From assembly GCF_000204055.1 (NCBI RefSeq), contig NW_006768790.1:637534-701533 (forward strand): DNA of 64,000 nucleotides, given 5' to 3'. A program made the translations under genes and the position numbers. This DNA is from Melampsora larici-populina 98AG31. Lineage: Eukaryota; Basidiomycota; Pucciniomycetes; Pucciniales; Melampsoraceae. Shown one piece after another: positions 35,549-46,450 of the stretch (positions are counted from its first letter, which is position 1; every line of letters begins with the position of its first letter). Below the pieces are notes generated by a model. The model searched no databases and was not told the DNA's origin. It was given only the letters and a program-made list of their open reading frames with translations.

Positions 35549-35962
35549 ATCCATTTTTGGATGAGATTTTCCACCACCTTACCTTGGTCCGAGAAGGCAA
35601 ATCACATTTCATTCATTGTCCGTTGGCCACCTGACTTTTTCATCTGCCTTTTTCCGGTGTCCCTTGTAGCCATCGCTTGTTGTTCCACTTTGTTTACTAT
35701 ATTTTCACCTTGTATATAACGCTTCACTTGACTCGGTAAGGTCTTCTTTAAATTCATTGTCCAGTCCCAATCTTTTGTATCCATTGCCTGTTGTTCCACA
35801 CTTTCATCTTGTATATATTTGATTCACTTGACTCGGTAACTCGGTATTATTTTCTTTAGGCCCTCACTCCTAGCATACTACAGACTTGCTACTTAAGTTC
35901 CACAACCTACTAGGATGAAATGATGAGATACATATATCTAGATCGTATGCACTTGTATTTAA

Positions 35963-36211
35963 ATGAAGAAATATCTTGCGTTCCAGCTTGACCAATCAAA
36001 TTTTTGCCAATATACCTGTCCCGAAGTCGGTACCAAAACAACATTCGTCAACAAAAAAACACAACACATTTCAACACCTCATCAACTTTTCAACAACCAA
36101 ACAATCTCACTTCCAACACCCAGTCCAAATGAGATTATCTCAGCTTTCAAAGAATTTGATTATCCAATGGAATTAACATTGGGAGATTTCAATGAACCAA
36201 CATCAACTTAA
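35963..36211 (+). CDS. Small ORF of unknown function
   Basis: This 82-codon frame begins MKKYLAFQLDQSNFCQ and ends FDYPMELTLGDFNEPTST. It has balanced composition but no supporting motif. It may be a final exon or a chance frame. The stretch from 36212 to 37182 holds no recognised gene. Confidence 0.25.
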   Translation: MKKYLAFQLDQSNFCQYTCPEVGTKTTFVNKKTQHISTPHQLFNNQTISLPTPSPNEIISAFKEFDYPMELTLGDFNEPTST

Positions 36212-37182
36212 TTTTATTACTTTCAAATGTACATTATCTGTCTAAGCATTATCACTAGAGATCATAATTCGCGAGCTTTCTCTTCTCTTTCTTCTTGTTT
36301 GGGGGGTGGGGTTCGAGGGGTTTGACTCTGACAAAACAAGTCATCCAGATGAATTTCATCACCGTAGCCACACTTCTTGTATTATTTAACAATATGTAGA
36401 TGGACAGACACGTTAGACAGGAATTTACGGGGTGATTCATGACCTACCCAAGTTGGTACATAACCTGTTGAGGTTGGAGCACGACTCTGATCAACCAAAA
36501 GCTGGGCTTTTGTTTACCCAGCTAAGCGGTTTACTGGTGAAGTGAGTTTTCAAACCTTTTGTGACTGGCTCACATCAAAGGTCTAGGTGCAGCTTTGATC
36601 TCATACTGAGTATAACCAAATTGATATGACATGCTGAAGAAAAGGGAAACTTCTTTGTTGAGATGAGTCCTGGGTTTGTTTAACGTTTGCTCGGCTGAAC
36701 AGACGACTTTGGAAACTTGGTCACAATGGGACCATAGCCACTATCTCAGGTGAATGGGAGTTCAGTCGGTGTATTGCATACTCGCCGGAAAGTTAAGTGA
36801 AAAGATTTGGGGGCTGTCTTGAAGAACAAACAAGATACAGCCTGCATTGAGCTCAACAAATTTTGAAAGGTGAAGTCGAGATGTTTCAGGAATGCTTCAG
36901 GAGATGCTGCTGAGATAGAAGGTTCAAAGTTCAAACACAAAAACTCCCCTTGATGATTATCAAGAGACTCAGCGTATGTATTGTAAGCATGCAATATCAA
37001 GAATCCTCAGTAAGAGACGAGTGCTTGAAAGGCAACTAATAGTCAGGGCTATGGTATAAATAGAATTATCATCCATTACAATCATCAAACAATTAATCAT
37101 CTTTCGAAAATCTCATAATTTTAGCTTTCAATAAAACATACATCCTCCGCTCTATAAACCTGACTCATCTGAATTATTTACT

Positions 37183-38334
37183 ATGAACGGCATCAACCAA
37201 ATTGTATCTCAAAAACTCACTGCGCTCCAAAACTGGACCACCAATCGGACGTTCACCATAAAAGACCTGAACCGAACTGTGTCTGAAAAATTCACTCTAC
37301 TTGGTAACCTAATCACTGTCAATTGGGAATCTACGACAGATGTGAATGGTGAGTTTTCTTCCTTGAGAAAGAGTTTTCCTGTTGGTTTTCACTCACTCAT
37401 GTCTTTCATCCTTTACAAGTTGCGAAAGCTACTGACAGAAACTCTACGGGCTTAGGTAGCGATGATCATGATGGTGAGATTCTTTGTTACCCTACTTGTT
37501 TTATCTTATTAGCCATCGTAGTTTGAGTCTGCTGAAACACTTTAACTTGAATCACAAATGCATGTCAGATACATCGGTTGAGGATCAAACAAGCAAACCT
37601 GATTATCAAGTAGTGGATATCGATGTTCACTCTTCTGATACCGAACAAACTGATATTCTCAAAATTCCTACTGACCCAGAGGAAATTGGTGAGCAAGTGA
37701 ACTTTGACAATGATGCATATTGTCATGAATCACTGATCTCAAAACTTCCTGTAGCAGTCTCAGTGTTGATTGCTAACAACAAACGACGTACCAAACGACG
37801 TACCACAAAATCTGAAGGGGTACGCTCTTCCAAGCGTATCAAGGTGCGAACTACGAATGATAAAAAACGCAATGCAGACGATGCTTTTGAAGTAGATGCT
37901 ATAGAAGCTATTCAAACCTACTTGAAACGTGGAAAGCTGAATCACAACAACAAGGAGGATTCCCTCGCCAAAGAAGGTAAATCAGTGGAAAAGGCGCCTC
38001 AAGCTGGATATCGTCTTGTGTTCAGGAAAGATTACCGCGGTGAGTCAATTAGTTTTTCTGATCAATAGATACGATATTGATCAAGGATATCTTGGTATAA
38101 GTAGGTGATCTCACCCCAACAACCCCGCTGTGTGGATGCAAAGAAAAAGTGATTCGAATAATCATGTGGTTGGGTGTGGGTGAATTAAATGTCTTGCCCG
38201 ATGCCCCCTGGGGGAACGGATGGAAATATGAAGAAGCGTTATACATATGGAAGAAAACTTTCCATGCTGTGAATCGTGTACTTGATGACGAAGGCCATAT
38301 CCTTGAAGGGTGTTCTGGACCTTTGAATAGTTAG
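37183..38334 (+). CDS. Unknown multi-exon gene with WKYEEALYIW C-terminus
   Basis: Exon 1 starts MNGINQIVSQKLTALQNW and ends at a GTGAGT donor after TTDVNG (37350). Further exons include an acidic/basic stretch (about 37569-38038) with KRRTKRRTTKSEGVRSSKR, a likely nuclear localisation signal, and LVFRKDYRG before another GTGAGT. The last exon, after the acceptor at about 38104, contains a Cys pair (LCGCKEK) and ends MWLGVGELNVLPDAPWGNGW then EEALYIWKKTFHAVNRVL. No family is recognised. The layout resembles the 33871 gene. Confidence 0.5.
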
Positions 38335-38929
38335 CTTGCATGAATATTTTTTGTACTTTTCCTCTTCTTAAGCCTTATTCTTTTGGGTGGAGCTCCTGGT
38401 TTTATCTTGTCTGTTGTCCACTCTCTGCTTGTATTTTTCACTGTGATAGGAAGAGACACTTGACGCTTGATGTCGATTTCAATTTATCTTTATTTCAACA
38501 TCAGGTCAATCATTGCATTCCAGCCAACAAATGTTCAAACAAGATCATGTCTGAGTCTAAGAGAAGAGTCTTAACCTTATCATTTTCAAAACTTGAACTT
38601 GACTTGTGATTGATCAACTGAGAATTAAAAATGGATAGACACCTTACCTTCAGGCTATTCCGCTCCCAATTTCTCAATATCTCAATCCACATGAAAAAAA
38701 AGAAATCAATTATATCAAAAAAGGTATCACAATTTAAATTTTAATATATTTCCGCAGAAGAAGACAGAAAGGCGGAGATATTTTTTTATAAAAAAGTGTA
38801 AAGATAGTTTTGTTTTATCTCTATTATATATACATGAAACAAGTCTCTTAAAAAAACCAAACAAACATTAAACTGATCCAATAGATTTGTGATAATTGTA
38901 ATACTCAGTAACGAAAATTGAAGTTTGAT

Positions 38930-39728
38930 CTATAGATTTGAAGTTTCACTTCTTTGAATTGGCATAGGATCCCAACTAATTGTATCGGATGACATGAGCA
39001 TTTGGTAATGTTTGATAGTGAATTCTTGAATTTGTGATTTGACTTCTGGTTCATCAATCAAATTCAATGAACAATTAAGCTCAAGTTGAACTTTTTCTAC
39101 GTCTTCCATAGCTTGAGCTTTATGAGATTCGTAGAGAGGAGCATAATCTGAATGTAATCTAGCCGTACCAGATTCGAATGAATTGCGAGCCGAAACTGAC
39201 TCTTGATGTTTATGACGTGAATCCAGTGCACATTTAGTTAATAAAACAGATCTGACAATTGTCTCAAGTAAGTTGTGATCGAGTTTTAAATTGCTTTTGA
39301 ATTCTACTAGTTCAGGTTGTGCTTCAGTCAATTGAAATAAATCCACAAGGTTTTGTGGGAGAGGCTTGAATGCTCCTGTGTCCGCTTCAGGATTTTCTGA
39401 ACCAGATACAGTAGTTGAAACGTGAGGACTAAAGATGTAATCTTCAGGATCAGCAATCTGAATGTGAAACACTTGCTAGAGACTTCACTTACTCATTTTC
39501 ACTTTTGGTCAAGATGTCTTCACAATTCTCGACTTCTTTGGATGAACTTATTGATTCTGCATCACCACCGTTGCTGTTGTCATTATTATCGTCTAGATCG
39601 CCACTATTGTCATCATTGCTTGCGACCTCCTCCTCTGATTCCTCCTCTGATTCAGCATTAGATTCATCAGCCCAATGAAATTGCGGGGCGCGCGGGGGGC
39701 GGCCACCCGTACTCATGGCAGCACCCAC
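38930..39728 (-). CDS. Unknown acidic/helical gene, join not clean
   Basis: The upstream part (39713-39489) starts MSTGGRPPRAPQFHWADE and is strongly acidic (ESEEESEEEV, then DDNNDNSNGG). The downstream part (39472-38930) is helical: VDLFQLTEAQPELVEFK, then LLETIVRSVLLTKCALDSRH. A GTAAGT donor and TTCAG acceptor lie between them, but the phases do not match by one base, so either the splice sites differ or a frameshift is present. Upstream of the start the DNA turns GC-rich and runs into the assembly gap, so the true 5' end may be missing. Confidence 0.4.
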
Positions 39729-39989
39729 CCTGGGACGTTTTTGTATCTTGAGTTTTTTGATGAGTTCGATTTATCTACAAAATTGTTGTCCTGTTCGCAC
39801 TTTTCTTTTTCTTTTTTGCCCCCAAATACAGCTGACGCGCAGCGCAGCAAACCGGCATGACCCCGTGGTTTGGGTCCGGGTCCACCCTGAACTCCCGAAA
39901 CTTTTGAGAGGAGGTCCCGGGTCACATCCTCCCTCAGATTCAGTGCTTGTCACTCGACAATTTTCACAACCATCTCGCACACCAAGAAA

Positions 39990-40182
39990 NNNNNNNNNNN
40001 NNNNNNNNNNNNNNNNNNNNNNNNNNNNNNNNNNNNNNNNNNNNNNNNNNNNNNNNNNNNNNNNNNNNNNNNNNNNNNNNNNNNNNNNNNNNNNNNNNNN
40101 NNNNNNNNNNNNNNNNNNNNNNNNNNNNNNNNNNNNNNNNNNNNNNNNNNNNNNNNNNNNNNNNNNNNNNNNNNNNNNNNNN
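39990..40182. other. Assembly gap (193 N)
   Basis: A run of N breaks the giant element 1.9 kb before its right end. Open frames spanning it are meaningless. The DNA on the left of the gap (39670-39989) is GC-rich and on the right AT-rich, so a scaffold join of uncertain length is likely. Confidence 0.98.
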
Positions 40183-40409
40183 ATCCGATCTTTGCTAAAA
40201 AGGTAAGTCTCATCAATTAAATCTGATTTAATGTAGAGGCGATTTTATCAGTTTATTGATTGAAAGCTTAGGACCGAGTTTGAATAAACCTGCTAGTTCT
40301 CTCTATCGACACAATCTTACTCGAGTCTGCTCTCCGAGCTACGAGCGATGATCAAGCTTTGATGACGTTGTCTTGTACGCTCTCTATGCGAAATTGAGGA
40401 GAAAGATCG

Positions 40410-40640
40410 ATTCAAGTCTGATTTTCATCGTGCAAGATTAGGAAATTCGGTAAGCTACAATGATCTATTTCTTACATGCCAGAGATCCCCCTTTCTTTTG
40501 TTCATGTATCCCTCGTTCATACTTTGCAGGCACGGTCGACCCCAGTCCAAGGATCGATTTGTCTCATCGCAGCTCAAGCCAAATTATTCAATGAGCTAGT
40601 GCTAGATCTGATCTCAGCTCTTACTGCTCAACCTGATCGT
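40410..40640 (+). pseudogene. Fragment of an unidentified spliced gene
   Basis: Two exon-like pieces join in frame: EIEEKDRFKSDFHRARLGNS (to a GTAAGC donor at about 40450) and, after a TTGCAG acceptor at 40530, ARSTPVQGSICLIAAQAKLF then LVLDLISALTAQPD up to a GTAAGT donor. Upstream a further coding-like stretch (LLESALRATSDDQALMTLSC) is in another frame. It looks like part of a captured host gene; I cannot name it. The stretch 40650-41540 shows nothing further. Confidence 0.4.
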
Positions 40641-41542
40641 AAGTCTTTCTCTTGACTATCATTGGTGATATGATACTGATTTTGGTTTAGCAAATTTGAG
40701 GTTTCTTTCTTTTCTCATTGTTTTACCTTCGAGCTAAATCATTAGGAGTAAGACAAAGCAAACTGTTATAGATTGTTGTTGTATATTTTGTTGAAGACTT
40801 AGTAAGTGGGTAATGTAGTGATGGATGTAATTTCATAGCAGAAGATACAACTTGAAGTCTTAGACTTGAATTCGATACAATGAGAATCTTTGAGAGGAAA
40901 TTTATCACAGTTTCAAACATACTTGCTCGAGTTTAGGTCTTTCAAGGCAAGAGTCGATGTTTATGTTTCTTGTCGTAACAGTGCTTGAACGCAAAGAAAG
41001 CCTGTTCTAGAGGACGCGGTTTGAACTGATCAAAATACAAGAATTGGTGGTCATTTTGGTGATCTATAGAGGGCATACTTGAACTTTGTGATCTTTGCAA
41101 GGCATTTAAAAGAAGACTGATAAAGAAAAGAAACCAATCAAACTGAAACCAAAGTTTTATAAGTTTGAAAGATAGAAGACAACCTTAGAAAAGACAAGGA
41201 GGGAGCCAAATCCCTTGTTAAATGAATGGTAAACAATTTTGTTCCACTATTTCTGATATTTCATAATCCTTGGTCTCACTAACCTAGCACTCAATATATC
41301 ACAGTTTATCAAGTTCAAAGGAAACATTCAAACAATCATGGTATACGTTCGATCAGACCGAAAAATAAATCAATTAGTTCCATAAGAATTCATGAACATT
41401 TACTTTTGAAAAATCAATCAACAATCATATTTGTACATTAAAATAAGCATAACGAGTATATAATAAAGCACATTAAGTAGAATACTATATTACAAATTTT
41501 GATAAGGCTGGATATGTTGAGTCGTTTTGAATTCAAGATTTT

Positions 41543-41650
41543 GAAGCAGGTACTCGAGTCGATCCTCCGACCAATTCAACTGTCTGGATTGCATCCGTTA
41601 GAATTCCAGCCTGAGCAAGAGTTCTTTCAAGTGGTGGAGTGGTTTTTTCG
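41543..41650 (-). pseudogene. Hsp70/Hsp110-superfamily gene fragment
   Basis: Minus-strand translation gives PPLERTLAQAGILTDAIQ followed by TVELVGGSTRVPA. The VELVGGSTRIP block (phosphate-binding motif of the nucleotide-binding domain) with the preceding AL-AG-D-I spacing is diagnostic of the Hsp70 superfamily; the details fit Hsp110/Grp170-like members. Only about 35 residues are present and a stop follows, so this is a captured piece near the right end of the CACTA element, next to the subterminal repeat. Confidence 0.6.
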
Positions 41651-41661
41651 AATAAAGGAGC

Positions 41662-41754
41662 ATGATGACGTAAATCATGATGATGTAAATGATCGATTGA
41701 ACTTGAAAGGTTGGAGGAAGATAGATGATCTGAAGATGAAGATGAATCGGTAGG
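41662..41754 (-). repeat. Subterminal inverted repeat, right copy
   Basis: This is the reverse-complement partner of 4424-4517, with about two differences over 93 bp. It lies 0.31 kb inside the right TIR. Confidence 0.75.
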
Positions 41755-42063
41755 AAGTGGAGAGGTAGATTGAGATGAGGGATGTTCGGTGGTGAGTATG
41801 TAGAGTCTCCAGATTCAGGCAAAATTCTGTATAGTCTATGGCAAAAGAGACGATATCGAGTGAGGGGGGAGGTTGAGGAAATAAGATTGAACATTTGGAA
41901 GATTAAACTGAGCTGCTCTGAGGGTCAGCAACACCCGCTTAACCAGGCTCAACCAGGATGTGCTTTTTGATTGAGGCTTAGAGGCTCTCCTGAGCAGTTC
42001 ACGTGAGCATTTGGGGCCAAAGTCTAGCCAAACTTGGGCCAAACTTGAGACAAACACTGCCCA

Positions 42064-42106
42064 TCTAACGATCTCGACATCGAGAACGTCTCTCGTGGAC
42101 GCAGTG
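42064..42106 (-). repeat. CACTA right terminal inverted repeat (43 bp)
   Basis: It is the inverted copy of 3623-3665 with a single difference: the palindrome CTCGACGTCGAG is changed to CTCGACATCGAG, a CpG to CpA change. It ends GGACGCAGTG and is followed by ACC, the target duplication. Confidence 0.85.
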
Positions 42107-42239
42107 ACCCCCCCACCCAGTTCTCCCCCTTTTGGCACTATGGATCCTTTCGATCTAGATCATACGCCAATCTCTCTGATTCACAGTCCAACAAACAGTG
42201 GACGTATCAAATTCAATTCAAACTTTCATCTCCTTCTCT

Positions 42240-42527
42240 CCAGTCGTCAGGATAATCCAATATCACAATTCAAAAACCTCTGTTTTGATCTTATTCGATC
42301 AATTAATCACTTACGATTTAGGGCGTTCTCTCTCCAGATTCACCTCTTTCTCTCCAGATTCCAAAACAATTGGTACGATCTTATTCAATCAATTAATCAC
42401 TTACGATCTAGGGCGTTCTCTCTCCAGTTGTCAGGATAACTCGATTTCACCATTCCAAAACAATTGGTACGATCTTATTCAATCAATTAATCACTTACGA
42501 TCTAGGGCGTTCTCTTCCCAGATTCAT
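42240..42527 (+). repeat. Triplicated leader repeat upstream of the hAT gene
   Basis: There are three tandem units of about 95 bp, each with GATCTTATTC(G/A)ATCAATTAAT, CACTTACGAT and TAGGGCGTTCTCT, within the region just upstream of the hAT transposase. They may be subterminal transposase-binding repeats or a repeated 5' untranslated leader. Confidence 0.8.
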
Positions 42528-42754
42528 ATAATCATGGGTCAAACTATCGTGGGGGTTGGGGGAACCTTGGACATGACTAAAAAGGTAAGCATCTCCCACC
42601 CGTTTTCAAATCTCGACGACAATTCCGTTTAGTTGTTAATCGATATCTGATTTTCATTCCATCTCCTCCATTTATCGTATCATAGATCGTTTCCATTACT
42701 TTCTCAAACTATACTTCTATCACAAATCACCCTCCAATTCCCATTATAGACATC

Positions 42755-45700
42755 ATGTGTAACAACCACAAGCAGCCAACCATCGAGTCTTTCTTGACCA
42801 CTGGGTATGAAACCGACGATGGTCCCGCTCCTCCTCCCCGTCGGTCTTCTCGTGTAGTCACTCCGGCCAGAAGAGTTCCAGGGATGATTATTCCCTTGTC
42901 CGACTCGCGACGTGGCATGGGTGACTTGTTCTCAGTCAGGGATGTCAGAGACGCCCATGTCCACCGTCGTCGAGAGCGATCTGCCTCCTTGCCTGGCGAT
43001 GAAGTGTTTCGTGAACCAGCACGTGGACGATCGAAGACTGTCTCACGTCCGGCATCTTCTGTAAGTCATCTTTTTTTACAATCTACAATTGTAATTTGTT
43101 TATTTGAATCTTACCTTTATAATTCTTCATTGTTTATCTTCTAAACGCAGGCTACTGGCACAGGATCCTTCCGTGAACGCTCCCAATCAGTATCCGATGG
43201 TGGAATGGTCTCTTCTATGGTCTCTTCTTCTACTTCAAGGATCCTTGCTTCAAAAGGCAAGAAGAGCCAAGGATCTGGTCCTGTAAGTCCAGTACCATCT
43301 ACTGAAAATCTCATTCAATTTTTGATTGACAATCTTATGTTCCTATCGTTCATGTTTTTGAACACTATCTGTAGGTACCAATCCAATCGGGTCCAGTGAT
43401 CGAAGTCGACTTACAACAAGACTCGGATGAGGACAACTCGCGCCTCAGAAAACGCAAAAGGAATCAGGCTCCTGACGACTTTGACTGTCCATTCGAGTAC
43501 TTTGGACCTCCCTGGCATTTGAAAAAAGATGTAAGTCTGATATCTTGCTCATATTGTCTTACAAAGCTTGTATTTGTATCTGTGTAGCTGACGATAAGTG
43601 ATCTTGTAGGCAAAGGACCAACCAGGACTATCTCATACTTGTACCTGGTGTAACAAGGAGGTCCGAGTCAGTGCCAGCTCTCGAAGATCCAACCTCAAAG
43701 TGCACCGAGATGGTAATCCTGCACCTGGTAAGTCTGGAGTGGGGTGCCCACGTCGCAATCAGGCAATTGCCGCTGGCGCCAAGCTCCCTCCCACTGTGAA
43801 TGAACTCCGAGCTCAGCGTCTCCAGCAAGATCATCAAACATCTCTTACTTCCTTTGTCAACGAACCACCGACCTTCTCCAATCGTACATTAAATCAATGT
43901 CTCTCGGTGTGGCAAGTGGCGCACGCATTGCCTTTCATTCGTATCGAAGATACGATCCTTAAGTCAATAATGTATTGGCTACGACCTGATGCACGAGTTT
44001 TTGGACGAAAGTGGTCGGCCGAAGAGGCCAAACGACTGTATCTTTCGCTTCGTGGACTAGTCATTGAGAAGGAACTCAAGGTTTGAATTTCATCTCTTAT
44101 CATTTCTTGACATTCTCCTTTCCTTTCATCTCCATTTATCTCGTCTTTTCATTGATATTCTTCCCTTCTCTTATTACAGGAACTGGACAGCAAGTTCTGT
44201 CTGATTCAAGATGTATGGACGGTGAAGGGAAACCTTCACGCATTCATTGGATCATCGGTCTCTTACGTTACGAAGGACTGGAAATATGTTGTCCGACATT
44301 TAAGTATGAAGTTAGTTGCATGGCATCACAACGGCAACTTGCTTGCTGAGCCCATGGTAACTGTATTAAAAAAGAACGATCTCTATAAAAAGATAAGTCC
44401 TTTGAAGTTTCTTTTTTCTTTCTTACTTTCATTTCATTTCAATTTAACTCGATATGCTGATTTATATTTCTTTATTACATGCTAGCCATGGCTTCTGACT
44501 CAGGAAGCAACAACTTCACCCTAGGCCGTGAGATGCATCGTCAGCTCCGTGAAGAAGGTTACAAATCAGGCCATGATCTCAGCTGGAATCCGAAATCGAT
44601 GTCGATTCGTTGCTTCTGTCACAAAATGGGACTGATAGTCAAGGCCGGGCTGGACGCACTAGGTATGAAACCGAGGCGCATCCGCCACAACACCTTAGGT
44701 AGGTTTCCACCGGTTGAAGTGTTGGCTTCGATCGAGGAGGAGGACGAGTTGGATGGCCTCAAGTCTGGATTGGAGGAATTAGAAGTTAATCAAAGTGAAA
44801 GTATGAGTGGAGATGATGATAATGACGAATTAGAAAGTAATCAGAGCAGCGAACCCGATGATTCAGATTCCAACGCTGACCCCCAAGAAGAAGATCGCAA
44901 AGAAGAAGACGAGCCAGAAAACTACCGTAACCGTAAGACCGCTTACCCCCTTGGGGATACTTATATGAAAGGTTTGAGTAATGATGTAAGTAATGTAATA
45001 CCTTCTATTACTTACATTCACATGACTGAAATATCAATTTGGGACATATTACCTCTTACAGATGGATAAGGTGAACAAGAAGCTCACTCGCTCCAGTGGA
45101 CACCGTGCAGATTTCAATCGACGCCGACATCAAGCTAATGTTCAACGTAAATTGGACGACTTACCTGCGCTGAAGGCTCTCTTGTCAGGCCACGGTATTC
45201 GGTGGGGAATACAAGCTGAACGCTGGGAGCGGATGTGGGAGGCGCGCAATGTAAGTGTCTTACATATTCTATCAAAGCATTGATCCCCAGTTCAGTGAAC
45301 AATTGAACTAATTGTTTGATCTCTTTGTACTTCATTCAGCTCATTGATCGAGTCATGAGAGATGACTTGACCAAAGTTCACTCAAGGAAGTGTCGTCCAA
45401 GAAAAGATGGTAAAAAACACGGGTACTTCGAAGAGCTGGAATTCTCGGTGGGGGATTGGCAGGCTATGCAAGATATGTTGGACATACTCACAGTAAGTTT
45501 CTTATTTTTTGCTATTATCTTACATCGTGACTCCTGACTGATTAGACATTTCCTGACCGGGTCTGGGGATAGCCATACAAGATTCTTACTCGACAAATGG
45601 AAGGCGATAAACCTACAGGGTGTATGGTTATCGCCAAGTATGTGGAGCTCAAGTCCTTGATGGAAAGCCAATTAAATAATATGCACATCAACGACCCGCT

Positions 45701-46450
45701 CTATCCTATGGTGGACGTCATGATTGGAAAGATCAAAACTTATCTGGAGGAAGCTATTGGATGCGACACCCTGGTTCTTGCTGCCGTCTTTCACCCAGGA
45801 TTACGAGTCAGATTCTTTTCTCACGTTTTTGGAGAAGACTCGGCCAATCACCAGCGAGCCCAAGAATTACTACAATCTGTATTCACTTTGCAACGAGATG
45901 CAACTGACGTTCAAAATCAACCAGTCTCTCCACCTTTGGCAATCAAGACTTCAAACAAAGATGTTGGACCATCCTTCCTTCATCTCTATGACAAAGTAGT
46001 CACCTCAAGCAACCTCGATGAGCTCGACCGATACCTTCAGGGTATTGACCCAATGGTATCGCCCGATGTGAACAACCCAGATCATGCTCTGGAGTGGTGG
46101 AGTGTAAGCAATTTCTCGTCTTTCATCTTTTGTATACTTCATTACCAAAGCTGATCTCTGATCTCTTACAGACTCAAGAAGGTAAATACCCTGTCTTATC
46201 GACTTTGGCTCGGGACTACTTAGCAACACCTGCGGCATCCGGTGCCCCTGAACGTTCCTTCTCAATTGCGGGACGTGTATGTACAGCAGAACGAGGAGGA
46301 TTAGTCCCTCGCTTGATTGAAATGTTGGTTAGTTGTCAAATATGGGTAATCGAAGGAATACCTTTGACTGGTGACTTTGCAGAAGTGGGCAAAGTGATTG
46401 AATATGCCAAGAAGTTCCTGGTCAAGAAGACTAGACAAAATCGAAACTAA
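42755..46450 (+). CDS. hAT transposase
   Basis: This is a multi-exon gene. Good exon borders are 42755-43060, 43151-43282, 43375-43530, 43610-44080, 44180 to about 44395, 44486-44985, 45062-45250, 45340-45492, 45573-46103 and 46172-46450. Domains in order: a Ser/Arg-rich N-terminus, a BED-type zinc finger (HTCTWCNKEVRVS then SNLKVHRDG), an RNase H-like core with LIQDVWTVKGNLHAF (first Asp) and MASDSGSNNF (second Asp), CFCHKMGLIVKAG, and the C-terminal hAT dimerisation domain (YPVLSTLARDYLATPAASGA, PERSFSIAG, LIEMLVSCQIW). The donor of the fifth exon is weak (GT at about 44396; ATAAGT nearby looks like a mutated GTAAGT). A possible tiny upstream exon at 42534 (MGQTIVGVGG) does not splice in phase. 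It lies inside the outer 20-bp TIR element and is its natural transposase. Confidence 0.85.

Larger units (their letters stand above)
3623..42106 (-). mobile_element. Giant CACTA/Plavaka-type DNA transposon, 38,484 bp
   Basis: It is bounded by 43-bp terminal inverted repeats starting CACTGCGTCCACGAGAG (3623-3665 and, inverted, 42064-42106) that differ at one base. A 3-bp direct repeat ACC lies outside each end (3620-3622 and 42107-42109). Ends in CACTR and a 3-bp target duplication are hallmarks of the CACTA (En/Spm) superfamily, and the element encodes a full-length tnp2-like transposase near its left end. It also carries about eight further genes, subterminal inverted repeats and fragments of host-like genes. 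Most CACTA elements are 3-20 kb, so this size is exceptional. It is inserted in the 5' part of the hAT element. Orientation is given by the transposase gene. A 193-N gap lies inside, so the true length is approximate. Confidence 0.85.

Noticed and set aside
39715..40216. Open frames running through the N stretch.
   Set aside because: They are translations of N and have no meaning.
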